From Hoeflea_A sp040932035 (lineage in GTDB: Bacteria; Pseudomonadota; Alphaproteobacteria; Rhizobiales; Rhizobiaceae), in NCBI RefSeq assembly GCF_040932035.1, contig NZ_JBFRBB010000001.1:682001-746000 (forward strand): 64,000 nt of DNA, given 5' to 3'. The position numbers and the translations under genes were made by a program. Every line of letters starts with the position of its first letter. Within the stretch, counting starts at the first letter, position 1. The notes beneath the pieces are model-generated. The model ran no database searches and had not been told where the DNA came from. It saw nothing but the letters and a program-made list of their open reading frames with translations. This document shows, in pieces, positions 1 through 8,768 of the stretch.

Positions 1-165
1 GACGAGGACCCTGTATTCGGCGTGCGAGCGGATCTGATCATGGAATATGTGGAACAGACCGATCCTGGCCAGGTGCCGGACGGTTTTGAAGCAAGGGACC
101 GGCTCACATGGCCCTACTACAGTGTCGACTTTGATTTTGTGCTGGCGGCGGAGGCGGCAGAATAG
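1..165 (+). CDS. Intradiol ring-cleavage dioxygenase, C-terminal fragment (catechol/hydroxyquinol 1,2-dioxygenase family)
   Basis: The reading frame is open from the left edge and ends at a TAG at 163-165, giving the last 54 residues of a protein. They contain the segment DPVFGVRADLIMEYV followed by a closing YDFVL-like strand (SVDFDFVLAA). This is the usual C-terminal beta-sheet of hydroxyquinol and catechol 1,2-dioxygenases, Fe(III) enzymes that open 1,2-dihydroxylated rings to muconates or maleylacetate. The Tyr and His iron ligands lie upstream, outside the window, so activity and exact substrate cannot be judged. The next gene is a GntR regulator 374 bp downstream on the same strand. Confidence 0.7.
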   Translation, partial: DEDPVFGVRADLIMEYVEQTDPGQVPDGFEARDRLTWPYYSVDFDFVLAAEAAE

Positions 166-539
166 GTGCACCTTTGCCCGGTTAACCGGTGAGATGAGTT
201 GATGGAGGTTGTGCCAAAGCTCCCGAAAAGCCGATTTCCGGCCTGACGCTGGACCTGGAGATAACAGATGATCACAATGCCCGGAATTGGGGACCGATTC
301 GCATAGCGATGCTATAGATTGTGCTGATAAGCGGCATTTGGCCGGATCAGCCATCGCAGACGGCAGTGTTATCCGGGATCCTGTCGGGATATCCGGACAG
401 GGGGAATTGAAACCGGGAGAATTCGTCAAAGCGCAGTTGCGCACCAGGATGGAGAGCTAGAGAACGAACCGCGCAGTTTGCAGATGGGTTTGCCTGATAC
501 GCGGTTTGGCAATGCGGCACACATAATGAGGTGAATGCA
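166..539. promoter_or_regulatory. Intergenic region with palindromes upstream of a GntR gene
   Basis: No convincing gene lies here. It holds a perfect 12-bp palindrome CCGGTTAACCGG at 178-189 just after the dioxygenase stop, and a smaller inverted repeat ATAGC-GAT-GCTAT at 303-315. The latter has the size of a GntR-type operator and could be the autoregulatory site of the downstream regulator. That assignment is inference. A Shine-Dalgarno match GAGGTG sits at 528-533, directly before the ATG at 540. Confidence 0.35.
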
Positions 540-1244
540 ATGTCTGCTGAAATAGGACTGGAAACGATTGCTGTCGCATCGGGTGGGGCGTCGATCACAG
601 CACAATTGTTTGACCGTCTTCGCAACGATATTTTGAACGGCGCGCTGCAGCCGGGACAAAAACTGAAAATCGAAACGCTGCGCGAGCATTACGCGGTTGG
701 CGCCAGCCCGGTGCGCGAGGCGCTGAGCATGCTGACCTCCGAAGGTCTGGTGCAGAGGCTCGACCAGCGCGGATTTCGCGTTTCGGAAATATCCGTCAGT
801 GCCTTCGAGGAGCTTTTGAGAACCCGCTGCTGGCTCGAAGACCGCGCACTCCGGGAGTCGATTGCATCCGGTTCGGCTGCATGGGAGGAGGGGGTCCTGC
901 TCGCCCATCACCGGCTAACGAAAACTTCGCGCACCAGCGGATCGTCGGATATGGCCAGCCCTCAATGGGAACAGGCGCATAAGCTGTTTCATATGTCGCT
1001 GCTTTCGGCCTGCGGTTCCGGCTTCCTTGTCGGCTTTTGCGAGCAGCTCTACGACCTCAATATCCGCTATCGTAACCTTGCCGGCGCGGTCGCCTATCCT
1101 TCACGCAATGTGGCCGCCGAACATCTGGCCATTTGCGATGCGGCTATTGCACGTGATGCCGACAATGCCGTCAGGCTGCTTGTCGAGCACTATACCGATA
1201 CGGGTGAGTTCTTGAAGATGCGGCTGAACGCGCTATCGAAGTAA
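540..1244 (+). CDS. GntR family transcriptional regulator, FCD (FadR-type) subfamily
   Basis: A 234-residue regulator. The N-terminal winged helix-turn-helix (about residues 15-80) shows the family pattern FDRLRNDILNGALQPGQKL, then SPVREALSMLTSEGLV. The rest is an all-helical FCD ligand-binding domain that usually binds a carboxylate, often with a metal held by Asp/His residues. I chose ATG 540 over GTG 531 because GAGGTG ends six bases before it and would overlap the GTG. It lies between the dioxygenase tail and a convergent metallo-hydrolase. Its target may be the dioxygenase operon to the left, whose start is not visible. The ligand is unknown. Confidence 0.85.
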   Translation: MSAEIGLETIAVASGGASITAQLFDRLRNDILNGALQPGQKLKIETLREHYAVGASPVREALSMLTSEGLVQRLDQRGFRVSEISVSAFEELLRTRCWLEDRALRESIASGSAAWEEGVLLAHHRLTKTSRTSGSSDMASPQWEQAHKLFHMSLLSACGSGFLVGFCEQLYDLNIRYRNLAGAVAYPSRNVAAEHLAICDAAIARDADNAVRLLVEHYTDTGEFLKMRLNALSK

Positions 1245-1282
1245 CGCCGCTCTTTGTTTCAATCTGCCATTTGCGATCAGAT

Positions 1283-1338
1283 GGTCCGCCGGATGAATGA
1301 TCTTCCCGATCATCCGATCCAGCGGACCTTGTTGTTTT
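1283..1338. terminator. Probable bidirectional terminator between convergent genes
   Basis: An imperfect hairpin with outer arms GGTCCGC (1283-1289) and GCGGACC (1322-1328) and an inner CGGATGA/TCATCCG pairing, followed on the + strand by TTGTTGTTTT. It lies in the 97 bp between the convergent GntR and metallo-hydrolase stops, where a shared terminator is expected. Confidence 0.55.
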
Positions 1339-1341
1339 CGT

Positions 1342-2406
1342 TTAGTTTTTCTCCGGCAGGGTGATTGTCGCCAGGTCGGTGCCGACAATCGTATTTCCCT
1401 CGAAACCGCTGGAAGCGACGGCTTCCTTGTAGGCGGCTTCGTCAAGCGCGCCGCCCGGGATCGGGTAGGGGCCCTGTTTGGCCGCGCCCATGGGCGGAAT
1501 GAGATGCGTCAGCATGAGGTTTTTCACGCCGGCGCGTTTCGACAGCGCCCCGAGATCGGCGGCGTTGCTCTGCCTGAAATAGATCGGTGGCGGAAAGCCG
1601 CTGTCCTTGTCAGGCCCCATGACCGGGTGGATGGTTGAATGAACCAGCACATCAGCACCCTGAGACAGTTTTTCCACCTGTTCCGACGTCGATGACGGAC
1701 GCGGCGGTTTCGGCGCATCGTTGCCGGCATCGCCGCCGACCACCACGCTTCCGGCAGGTGTATCGACCCGGTAGGACGCGTGTCCCGGAATGTGCCTGGA
1801 ACCGATGGCGGTGACCTTCACGTCGTCCTTCTGCCAGACCTCGACCGGCTCGCCGCCGGGTGCAAATGTCTGCACATTGACGAGATCGGCCGGGCCGCCG
1901 GGAAGACGTTTCTTGTTTTCGGCAAGCCGCTGTGCAATCTCGCCCGATTCAATGAGAGAATCGCCGATATGGGCAACGTATCTGCTGCAGCTCAACGTAT
2001 GTCCGAGCGGCGATTTCGCATCTTCGCTGCAGACCACATCGACTTTCGGGCCGCCCGAATTGAAGTGCCAGCGCAGTTGCAGGATGTCGTGCAATCCCTC
2101 CGTATGGTCGGAGTGCATATGCGTAAAGAAGATGGCGTCGAGTTTGCCGACCGGAACCTTCATCTGCGAAAGGCGCATATTGGTTCCGCGGCCCGTGTCG
2201 AACTGCAGTTTGACTGCGCCGCAACCATTTGTCTCGTCGCCAAACTGAACAAGTGTTCCGGCACCGGCCTGGCCATTGAACAATGGCGGGCCGCCCTGTG
2301 TGCCTGTCAGCGTGACTTTCATGCACGGCTCGGCTGCTGCAGCCGAAACTGAAAGCGCCAGCCCAATACCCGCAAGGGTGCATAAACTTAACATCGATAA
2401 TTTCAT
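1342..2406 (-). CDS. Exported metallo-beta-lactamase-fold hydrolase
   Basis: A 354-residue protein with a clear signal peptide (MKLSMLSLCTLAGIGLALSV, cleavage near SAAAA-EP). The mature part carries the metal-binding motif THMHSDHTEG (HxHxDH) and later single His residues (GSRHIPGH, HSTIH, LTHLIPP) that complete a two-metal site of the MBL fold, in an arylsulfatase/RNase Z-like arrangement. It is presumably periplasmic. ATG 2406 is preferred because GGGAGG lies just upstream; an in-frame TTG at 2421 overlaps that site. The substrate cannot be told from sequence: lactonase, phosphodiesterase or sulfatase-like activity are all possible. It diverges from fumC across an AT-rich gap. Confidence 0.85.
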   Translation of the reverse strand: MKLSMLSLCTLAGIGLALSVSAAAAEPCMKVTLTGTQGGPPLFNGQAGAGTLVQFGDETNGCGAVKLQFDTGRGTNMRLSQMKVPVGKLDAIFFTHMHSDHTEGLHDILQLRWHFNSGGPKVDVVCSEDAKSPLGHTLSCSRYVAHIGDSLIESGEIAQRLAENKKRLPGGPADLVNVQTFAPGGEPVEVWQKDDVKVTAIGSRHIPGHASYRVDTPAGSVVVGGDAGNDAPKPPRPSSTSEQVEKLSQGADVLVHSTIHPVMGPDKDSGFPPPIYFRQSNAADLGALSKRAGVKNLMLTHLIPPMGAAKQGPYPIPGGALDEAAYKEAVASSGFEGNTIVGTDLATITLPEKN

Positions 2407-2637
2407 GTCCTTACCTCCCAAAATGGATAATAGACAAAAGAATTGAAAAAATCGATATTATTTTGTGAATAAACTGATGTCGATATGAAAGAATTGATCA
2501 TCAGGCCGGAGTGGAAGGTGCGGACTTGTGCGGGCGAATTGGCAGTACTGCGCCCTATAGGATTGAATTCCAGCCGATCAGTGCAAGATGTTGCAGTCGC
2601 CGGCCATGTACGACTACCATCGCTTGCAATTGTTTTG

Positions 2638-2667
2638 ATTGCAGTCCGCTAATAAATTGACTGCAAT
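2638..2667. promoter_or_regulatory. Inverted repeat upstream of fumC (ATTGCAGT-N14-ACTGCAAT)
   Basis: Perfect 8-bp arms at 2638-2645 and 2660-2667, 44 bp before the fumC ATG, with a third TTGCAGT half-site at 2590-2596. The position and symmetry suggest a repressor or activator site, or an RNA hairpin in the leader. The rest of the 305-bp gap (2407-2711) is AT-rich and has no gene I can support. Confidence 0.35.
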
Positions 2668-2711
2668 TATCATGAAAATTCGCGCAAAAACACAGGACGA
2701 AAGCGGAAGCC

Positions 2712-4115
2712 ATGGCTGCTCACAAAAACTCGAAACGCGTTGAATCCGACTCATTCGGCGAATTGGAGGTGCCGTCTGAAAAATATTATGGCGCACAGAC
2801 GGCGCGTTCGCTGATCAATTTCCCGATCGGCGGGGAAACCCTGCCGCTGCCGATGATTTCCGCACTCGGCATCATCAAGCAGGCGGCGGCAAGGGTAAAT
2901 CTTTCCATGGGCAAGCTCGACAAGCCGCGTGCCGACGCAATTGTGAAGGCCGCCCGCGAAGTGACCGAGGGCCGGTTCAACGATCATTTCCCTCTCGTCG
3001 TCTGGCAAACCGGATCGGGCACCCAATCAAACATGAACGCCAACGAGGTCATCTCCAACAGGGCCATTGAACTGATGGGCGGCAAGATCGGCAGCAAGGA
3101 CCCCGTCCATCCAAATGATCACGTCAATATGGGCCAGTCGTCCAATGATACCTTTCCGACGGCAATGCACATTGCCGCTGCCCGTGAGATCACCGGCACG
3201 CTTATTCCTGCGCTCGAACACCTTCACCAGGCAATTGAGACAAAATCCAAGGCATTTGCCCATATCGTCAAAATCGGCCGGACCCACACACAGGACGCGA
3301 CCCCGCTAACGCTTGGACAGGAGTTTTCGGGTTACGCGGCGCAGGTCGCCAGCGGCATCGACCGGCTCAACCGGGTGCTGGACGGGCTCTACGCGCTGGC
3401 GCAGGGCGGGACCGCCGTCGGAACCGGCCTCAACTCGGTCAAGGGCTTTGCCGAAAAATTTGCCGCGGAAGTCGCAGAGCTCACGGGTCTCCCTTTCATC
3501 ACCGCGCCCAACAAGTTCGAAGCGCTAGCCACGCATGATGCCTATGTGTTTGCGCACGGTGCGCTCAACACCGTCGCAGCCTCGCTGTTCAAGATATCCA
3601 ACGATATACGCTTTCTGGGATCCGGGCCGCGCTCTGGTCTTGGAGAACTTTCCCTTCCCGAAAACGAGCCGGGTTCTTCGATCATGCCCGGTAAGGTCAA
3701 TCCCACCCAGTGCGAGGCGATGACCATGGTCTGCGTTCAGGTGATGGGCAATCATACGGGCGTCACCATTGCCGGCAGTCAGGGTCAGTTTGAACTCAAC
3801 GTCTTCAAACCGCTGCTGGCCTATAACCTGCTGCAGTCCGTTCATCTGCTCGCCGACGCGTCGCGCAGCTTCGCCGACCGCTGCGTCGTTGGCATCAAGG
3901 CAAATGAAGAGCACATCACCGCACTGATGGAGCGCTCCTTGATGCTCGTCACGGCACTGGCGCCGAAGATCGGATACGACAATGCAACAAAGATTGCCAA
4001 GGCGGCCCACAAGAACGGCACCACCTTGCGCGAAGAAGCGCTGCGGCTCGGTTATGTTACCGGTGAGGAGTTCGACACGACCGTGAGGCCCGAGCACATG
4101 ATCGGGCCTTCGTAG
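2712..4115 (+). CDS. fumC: Fumarate hydratase class II (fumarase C)
   Basis: A 467-residue cytosolic TCA-cycle enzyme that interconverts fumarate and (S)-malate without an iron-sulfur cluster. The superfamily signature GSSIMPGKVNP is present near residue 320. TGSGTQSNMNANEV and the catalytic-region GRTHTQDATPLTLGQEFSGY are also intact. Length and composition are typical. It is transcribed toward an FMN-dependent lactate-dehydrogenase-type gene, with only 8 bp between the two stop codons. It stands as a single gene with its own promoter region on the left. Confidence 0.96.
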   Translation: MAAHKNSKRVESDSFGELEVPSEKYYGAQTARSLINFPIGGETLPLPMISALGIIKQAAARVNLSMGKLDKPRADAIVKAAREVTEGRFNDHFPLVVWQTGSGTQSNMNANEVISNRAIELMGGKIGSKDPVHPNDHVNMGQSSNDTFPTAMHIAAAREITGTLIPALEHLHQAIETKSKAFAHIVKIGRTHTQDATPLTLGQEFSGYAAQVASGIDRLNRVLDGLYALAQGGTAVGTGLNSVKGFAEKFAAEVAELTGLPFITAPNKFEALATHDAYVFAHGALNTVAASLFKISNDIRFLGSGPRSGLGELSLPENEPGSSIMPGKVNPTQCEAMTMVCVQVMGNHTGVTIAGSQGQFELNVFKPLLAYNLLQSVHLLADASRSFADRCVVGIKANEEHITALMERSLMLVTALAPKIGYDNATKIAKAAHKNGTTLREEALRLGYVTGEEFDTTVRPEHMIGPS

Positions 4116-4123
4116 ACAGGTGG

Positions 4124-5281
4124 TCAGGTCACCCGATGGCCAAAAACCGTGTGCAGGTTCGAGCGGTCAAGGTCTGTGATCTTACGCTCGCCGCAAAGTG
4201 CCATCGTCGTGTCGAGTTCGGTGTGCAGTATCTCGAACAGTCTGGAAACGCCGCTCTTGCCGCCGGCGCCGAGGCCGTAGACGAAAGGGCGGCCGACATA
4301 GGTGCCCTTGGCTCCCAGGCACACGGCTTTCAAAATGTCCTGTCCGGAGCGGATGCCGCCGTCGATATGCACTTCGATCTTGTCACCCACGGCGTCGACG
4401 ATATCGGGAAGCGCGCGGATGGCGGAAGGCGCGCCGTCGAGCTGCCTGCCGCCATGATTGGAAACGACAATGGCATCGGCGCCGCAGTTGAGCGATTTCC
4501 TGGCATCCTCAGCGTCGAGAATGCCCTTCAATATGACCGGTCCGCCCCAGCGCTCCTTGATCCATTCGACGTCGTCCCAGGAGAGGGTCGGATCGAACTG
4601 TTCCGCCGTCCAGGAACTGAGCGACGACAGGTCGCCGACTCCCTTGGCGTGGCCGACAATATTGCGGAAGGTGCGCCGCTTGGTCATTGCCATGGCCATG
4701 CACCACGAGGGAGACGTTCCGATCTGCCACACATGCTTGGGTGTGAATTTCGGCGGTGCGGAAAGGCCATTGCGCAAATCCTTATGACGCTGTCCGAGGA
4801 TCTGCAGGTCGAGTGTTATGACCAGAGCCGAACAACCGGCGGCCTTGGCCCGGTCGATCAGATTGCAGACAAAGTCCCTGTCACGCATCACGTAGAGCTG
4901 AAACCAGAATGGTTTGGTGGTGTTTTCCGCAACATCCTCGATCGAGCAGATGCTCATGGTCGAAAGCGTGAAAGGAACGCCGAACTCTTCGGCTGCCTGC
5001 GCCGCGAGAATTTCACCATCGGCCCATTGCATGCCGCAAAAACCGACCGGTGCCAGCGCTACCGGCATCGACACGTCCTGACCGATCATCGTGGTGGCTA
5101 CCGAACGGTTGGTCATGTCTACGGCAACGCGTTGCCGTAACGTAATGTCGTGGAAATCGTGCTCATTGGCGCGGTAGGTGCTCTCGGTCCACGAGCCTGA
5201 ATCGGCATAGTCGAAAAACATCTTTGGAACCCGCCGTCTGGCCCGCTTTTTCAGGTCTTCCACTTCAAGAATTGGCGCCAT
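4124..5281 (-). CDS. lldD: FMN-dependent alpha-hydroxy-acid dehydrogenase (L-lactate dehydrogenase LldD type)
   Basis: A 385-residue TIM-barrel flavoprotein. The family signature SNHGGRQLDGAPSA carries the catalytic His and the substrate-binding Arg, and VHIDGGIRSGQDILKA with GRPFVYGLGAGG forms the FMN-phosphate site. The N-terminal MFFDYADSGSWTESTYRAN matches the FMN-binding start of the family. The likely reaction is L-lactate to pyruvate with electrons passed to the respiratory chain; mandelate or glycolate cannot be excluded. ATG 5281 is preferred over an upstream start because GGAGGTG lies six bases before it. It converges on fumC. Confidence 0.88.
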   Translation of the reverse strand: MAPILEVEDLKKRARRRVPKMFFDYADSGSWTESTYRANEHDFHDITLRQRVAVDMTNRSVATTMIGQDVSMPVALAPVGFCGMQWADGEILAAQAAEEFGVPFTLSTMSICSIEDVAENTTKPFWFQLYVMRDRDFVCNLIDRAKAAGCSALVITLDLQILGQRHKDLRNGLSAPPKFTPKHVWQIGTSPSWCMAMAMTKRRTFRNIVGHAKGVGDLSSLSSWTAEQFDPTLSWDDVEWIKERWGGPVILKGILDAEDARKSLNCGADAIVVSNHGGRQLDGAPSAIRALPDIVDAVGDKIEVHIDGGIRSGQDILKAVCLGAKGTYVGRPFVYGLGAGGKSGVSRLFEILHTELDTTMALCGERKITDLDRSNLHTVFGHRVT

Positions 5282-5448
5282 TGCGCACCTCCACAACTGA
5301 TGGGTCCATGCCGGTGCAAGACACCGCGATCCGTGTATCGGGCATCGAATGAGCGTCCGGAATTGGGCGCATCATAATGATGATGAAGGCAGAGGCAAGC
5401 CACTATAGTCTAATTGGACAATTTTTTTTACCAGTTGAGAATTGAATG

Positions 5449-6225
5449 CTAATCCGTGTGCAGTTCAAGCATCTGCTGACGGATCTGCTTGTCCTCTATG
5501 ACGTAGGCTTCGAAGGTGTGCGATGCCCCTCCGGCAAGGTCGGGGAACGGGTTCTTGCTGACGAAACCGGTATAAAAATCGATGTGATGACCCTTAACGC
5601 CACTGCCCGTATCGGCGGCAAAGACATATCCGTCATGGGTAAAGGCGGTTCCGTCCGCATACACCAGATCACGGCCCCGAAGGTCGGGAATGAAGATCAG
5701 CGTCCGGTAGCGGATGGGAAATTGGCGGCGGTCGACTGCGATCGACCGAAACGCCGCGAGCGGCATGTCGTCTATGCCATAGCCGTATTTGACCTTGGGC
5801 GAGGTGATCTTGAAAAATCGGGTATGGCGCATTCCAAAGCGGGCCCGGGCGTGAAGGTGGGGAAAAAACTCATCGCAGTTAACCTGCGACGGTCCTCCCG
5901 CGTCACGCACATTGACGATGACCTTGCTGCCGTCCGGCATGGCGATGACCGCAGCTCCCTCAAGCGCGGCTTTGCACCAGTCTTCCCGGCTGAGTGCAGG
6001 CCCGATCGGCTTGTTGTGCTGGTTCAACAGTGCAAAACCATCCTTGCTGTTTTGCGCAATCTTGGTGTGGTAGTAGGTGCCCCATAAATGCAAGCGCCGG
6101 TGTTTTGAAAGATCCTTGGGCTCGTCATAGCTGAAGGCAGACGGATCGCCGTTTGCGGTTGTGACCATGGCAAGGCTGGACACCAATGACAGCGCCAGCA
6201 GGCAGATTGTGGATCTCAAGAACAT
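5449..6225 (-). CDS. Exported 3D-domain protein (MltA-type C-terminal domain)
   Basis: A 258-residue protein with a signal peptide (MFLRSTICLLALSLVSSLA). The C-terminal third holds GYVFAADTGSGVKGHHIDFY, the Asp-containing 3D signature shared by lytic transglycosylase MltA and Gram-positive resuscitation proteins. The N-terminal half (YYHTKIAQNSKDGFALL and SREDWCKAALEGAA) resembles small proteobacterial 3D proteins of unknown role. It most likely acts in the periplasm on peptidoglycan, but the MltA catalytic barrel is absent, so transglycosylase activity is uncertain. It is monocistronic. The start at 6225 puts the hydrophobic core directly after the Met-Phe-Leu-Arg N-region. Confidence 0.75.
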   Translation of the reverse strand: MFLRSTICLLALSLVSSLAMVTTANGDPSAFSYDEPKDLSKHRRLHLWGTYYHTKIAQNSKDGFALLNQHNKPIGPALSREDWCKAALEGAAVIAMPDGSKVIVNVRDAGGPSQVNCDEFFPHLHARARFGMRHTRFFKITSPKVKYGYGIDDMPLAAFRSIAVDRRQFPIRYRTLIFIPDLRGRDLVYADGTAFTHDGYVFAADTGSGVKGHHIDFYTGFVSKNPFPDLAGGASHTFEAYVIEDKQIRQQMLELHTD

Positions 6226-6389
6226 CGCAATTCCGGCGGTGTGTATAGGGCAGTCAGGCAGATATCGAGCAGTCAATATAAGAATAAACTGAATTTTATT
6301 TAAGTAAAATCAAATAGGCGCGATCAATACTGTCAGATACGTGCGGTATATACCGTAAGTAATGCCGCGCAAATAACCGCACGATCAGG

Positions 6390-7175
6390 TCAGTAGCCCC
6401 TTTCAGCCCGTTGTCTGAGCTGATGATAGCGACCGAAGGCGAATTTTCTCAGGGCAAGGTAATTGCCTTTGACGGACGTTCCGATACCCCGGTTGTTGTA
6501 CTTTATCTTGCGGCGCCCGTCCTCCAGGAAGCTGCCTCCAAGGCTGGCGCTTATTTCCCCTACGAGCGACGGCCGAGCCGTCCATATATCCAGCCCCAGT
6601 TCCCAGAAATATTTGATATCCTCGTCGATCTGCCTGTAGATCCGTTCCCGTGACAGAATTTTTGCCGCGCCCTGTCGGCTGAGGATATATGCGACGGCTC
6701 CGGCTCCGACGCTGCGCGGTTTGATCAATTCGATGGGGCCGTGGTTCCGCTTGGTGACAAATCCGTTCCTGGGCGGTCCGAAATCGAACAGTTTTAACAT
6801 ATCGCCATCGGCCATCACCGCCCCGATGTTGGCGATGAGGTGCCGCCAATGCCAGGCAGATCCCAGATTGCCGAAATCATCCTCGAAAAACAGACCGAAC
6901 GGATTGCCGCTTTCAAGGAACATTTGCATCATTTTTCTGTGGCCGGCATAGACGGCGATCTCGCCTTGGCTGAGCGGCCGTTTCGAGTATTTCCTGTTCA
7001 GTTCGGTGTCGTAGTGTTGTTCCAGCCTCGTGTCGTCAGGATTGAATCCGGAGACAAATTGCCAATCGATTTCCGGTGCGATCACCCTCATCTGTGCACC
7101 CGCCGAAGAGCGCCGCCGCTGGCCTGCGCCTTCGAATGTCAACACATAGGCGGTCATGTTCGCAACATGTGTCAT
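6390..7175 (-). CDS. Glycosyltransferase family 25 (LPS/LOS-type)
   Basis: A 261-residue GT25 protein. Family features are LSQGEIAVYAGHRKMMQMFL and the acidic motif LFFEDDF, then DMLKLFDFGPP and the late GAGAVAYILSRQGAAKIL. GT25 enzymes transfer galactose or glucose in lipopolysaccharide and related surface glycans. The start overlaps the upstream gene stop as ATGA (7172-7175), so translation is probably coupled; ATG 7157 is an alternative. It is co-transcribed with the two-domain glycosyltransferase. Donor and acceptor are unknown. Confidence 0.82.
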   Translation of the reverse strand: MTHVANMTAYVLTFEGAGQRRRSSAGAQMRVIAPEIDWQFVSGFNPDDTRLEQHYDTELNRKYSKRPLSQGEIAVYAGHRKMMQMFLESGNPFGLFFEDDFGNLGSAWHWRHLIANIGAVMADGDMLKLFDFGPPRNGFVTKRNHGPIELIKPRSVGAGAVAYILSRQGAAKILSRERIYRQIDEDIKYFWELGLDIWTARPSLVGEISASLGGSFLEDGRRKIKYNNRGIGTSVKGNYLALRKFAFGRYHQLRQRAERGY

Positions 7176-8767
7176 GAGCGCACATGCCGGATTTCGGTGT
7201 TCGGCAAACCGATCGGAACGATGCCGCAATCGTGCGCCCAGTAGCCGAATCCCTCCGTTTCAAGCAGATTTTGATAGGGGATTTCCGGGAAGCGGATTCT
7301 GGCTCTGTGCACCGATGCATGGACCAGCAGCATCGTGCCTCCGACACCGTTCATTTTGATGCGGTCGCAATAGCGCAGATCGTGAAAGTAAAGACGCTTG
7401 CTGGTGTCGACCGGCGGTGTGTACAGGCCGCCGTGGACATGTTTGTAATAGGCACTGTCGCGGTTGTCGTCCGTCACGACAAAACTGTTGAGATCATAGG
7501 TCAGGCCGCCCGGCTCCAGCACGCAGTTCGGCACCACGATCTTCTCTTGCTCGCGCAGCAATCTGGTCAGAATGTCCGGCGGATAGTGGTTGACATCGGC
7601 GTCGATCCACAGCGCCCAGTCCGCGTCGTCGTCCAGTGCTTCGTCGATCAGGTAATTGCGAACTTGCGCCAGTCCGCTCCTGCGCTGCTTCTGCAGCCTT
7701 GGCTTCCAGCGGTCCGCTCTGTCGAATCTGTTTCCGGTATTCTTTCTCAGACATCTGATGCCGGCAAACTCACCGCGAAGTTTCTCTTCGATGCTTTGCA
7801 GCTTGGACCAGGTGCCGTCCTGGCTGTCGCCCTCGCAGAACGCGATTTTGAGGTTGGCGCGGGGGTGGTCGAGCTCGCGCAACAGTTTGATGCAGCGGTC
7901 CAGGTGGGGTTCAGCGTCACGCACCGGAATGAGACAGCAGATTTTCTGATCCGGGATGGGCCTGGACGTGTCGAGCGGCGTTTCAAGAACTGCCCGGTCC
8001 ACCAGTGACACTGCCTGACTTTGCGACATGAAAGGTCCGCGGGTCAGCCGATGGCGGATCCGCCTTGCGTTCTTCTTGATTTTTCTGAACGGAGTTTCGG
8101 ACCAGGGACTGAACCAGCTGCCGAACCAGTAATGGGTTGATAAATGGTGGTCGCAATATTCCCCGAACCTCTCCGACCGTGATTGCGTTCCGTCTTTCGC
8201 AAGCGGGTTGAAGATATGGCAGGAGTTGATGCACAGGGAACCGGGGGCATCATAGCGTTGCGCGCAGGCGGTCAGGACGAGCGGACCTGTCGTGTCGAGG
8301 ACGTTACGGGCATAGCGGCAGCGTTTCATCTCCTCAAGCATCATCACCCAGAAGGGGTGACCTTTCGGGCTGGCGATGATGCCGTTGAAGAGCACATGGT
8401 CGAGGTTTCGCACCTTGCAGTGCGCGTCGAAATGTTCAGCCGGCTCGTGCGCCAGAACAATCCGCTCCTCGTTGCAAAGCAGATCGAACGGCTTGTGACA
8501 CAGTGTGTCCAGATCCGCATAGACGCCGCCGTGCATGTATAAAATCATGTATCGGCCGGCATCGGCGCGCTGAACCGGATTTCCGTAGGCGCGAAACTGA
8601 TCGAGGAAATCCGGGCAGTTCTCGGCGATCAGCCGGTCAAGGTCCTTGTCCGTCCACAGCCGGTAGGTCCACCCGGGGTGCTGCGACTTCCAACTGTCCA
8701 CCAACTCCCGATATTTGTCGGGGATGTTTTCATCGCGCCAGGTTTGGTGAATTATCCTCGGTATCAT
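7172..8767 (-). CDS. Two-domain glycosyltransferase (DXD sugar-transferase domain fused to an Anp1/GT2-like domain)
   Basis: A 531-residue protein with two catalytic modules. Residues 1-130 begin IPRIIHQTW and contain GRYMILYMHGGVYADLDT, the DXD motif of Gly_transf_sug (Och1/capsular mannosyltransferase-like) enzymes. From about residue 275 a second module starts (KICCLIPVRDAEPHLDRC) and contains DWALWIDADVNHYPPDIL, with a DAD metal site like Anp1/GT62 or GT2 transferases. A basic linker (about residues 225-250) joins them. It may add two sugars in succession. ATG 8767 shares bases with the start codon of the divergent GT4 gene. No membrane segment is evident. Confidence 0.78.
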   Translation of the reverse strand: MIPRIIHQTWRDENIPDKYRELVDSWKSQHPGWTYRLWTDKDLDRLIAENCPDFLDQFRAYGNPVQRADAGRYMILYMHGGVYADLDTLCHKPFDLLCNEERIVLAHEPAEHFDAHCKVRNLDHVLFNGIIASPKGHPFWVMMLEEMKRCRYARNVLDTTGPLVLTACAQRYDAPGSLCINSCHIFNPLAKDGTQSRSERFGEYCDHHLSTHYWFGSWFSPWSETPFRKIKKNARRIRHRLTRGPFMSQSQAVSLVDRAVLETPLDTSRPIPDQKICCLIPVRDAEPHLDRCIKLLRELDHPRANLKIAFCEGDSQDGTWSKLQSIEEKLRGEFAGIRCLRKNTGNRFDRADRWKPRLQKQRRSGLAQVRNYLIDEALDDDADWALWIDADVNHYPPDILTRLLREQEKIVVPNCVLEPGGLTYDLNSFVVTDDNRDSAYYKHVHGGLYTPPVDTSKRLYFHDLRYCDRIKMNGVGGTMLLVHASVHRARIRFPEIPYQNLLETEGFGYWAHDCGIVPIGLPNTEIRHVRS

Positions 8768-8768
8768 G
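8765..8768. other. Overlapping divergent start codons (CATG)
   Basis: The palindrome CATG supplies ATG 8766-8768 for the rightward GT4 gene and ATG 8767-8765 for the leftward two-domain glycosyltransferase. There is no intergenic space, so each promoter and ribosome-binding site must lie inside the other coding sequence, or the transcripts must be leaderless. Confidence 0.65.

Noticed and set aside
426..911. A 161-codon minus-strand frame over the GntR start
   Set aside because: It overlaps the HTH coding region of the GntR gene in antisense and has no ribosome site or motif.
4136..5140. A 334-codon open frame on the + strand opposite the lactate-dehydrogenase-type gene
   Set aside because: It is the antisense shadow of a GC-rich gene: the minus strand carries all FMN-enzyme motifs, and the + frame has no recognisable motif or start context.
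5400..5448. A possible promoter with TATAGT and a T-run near the lactate-dehydrogenase-type start
   Set aside because: The hexamers are too close together (about 8 bp) for a sigma-70 promoter, so I did not annotate it.
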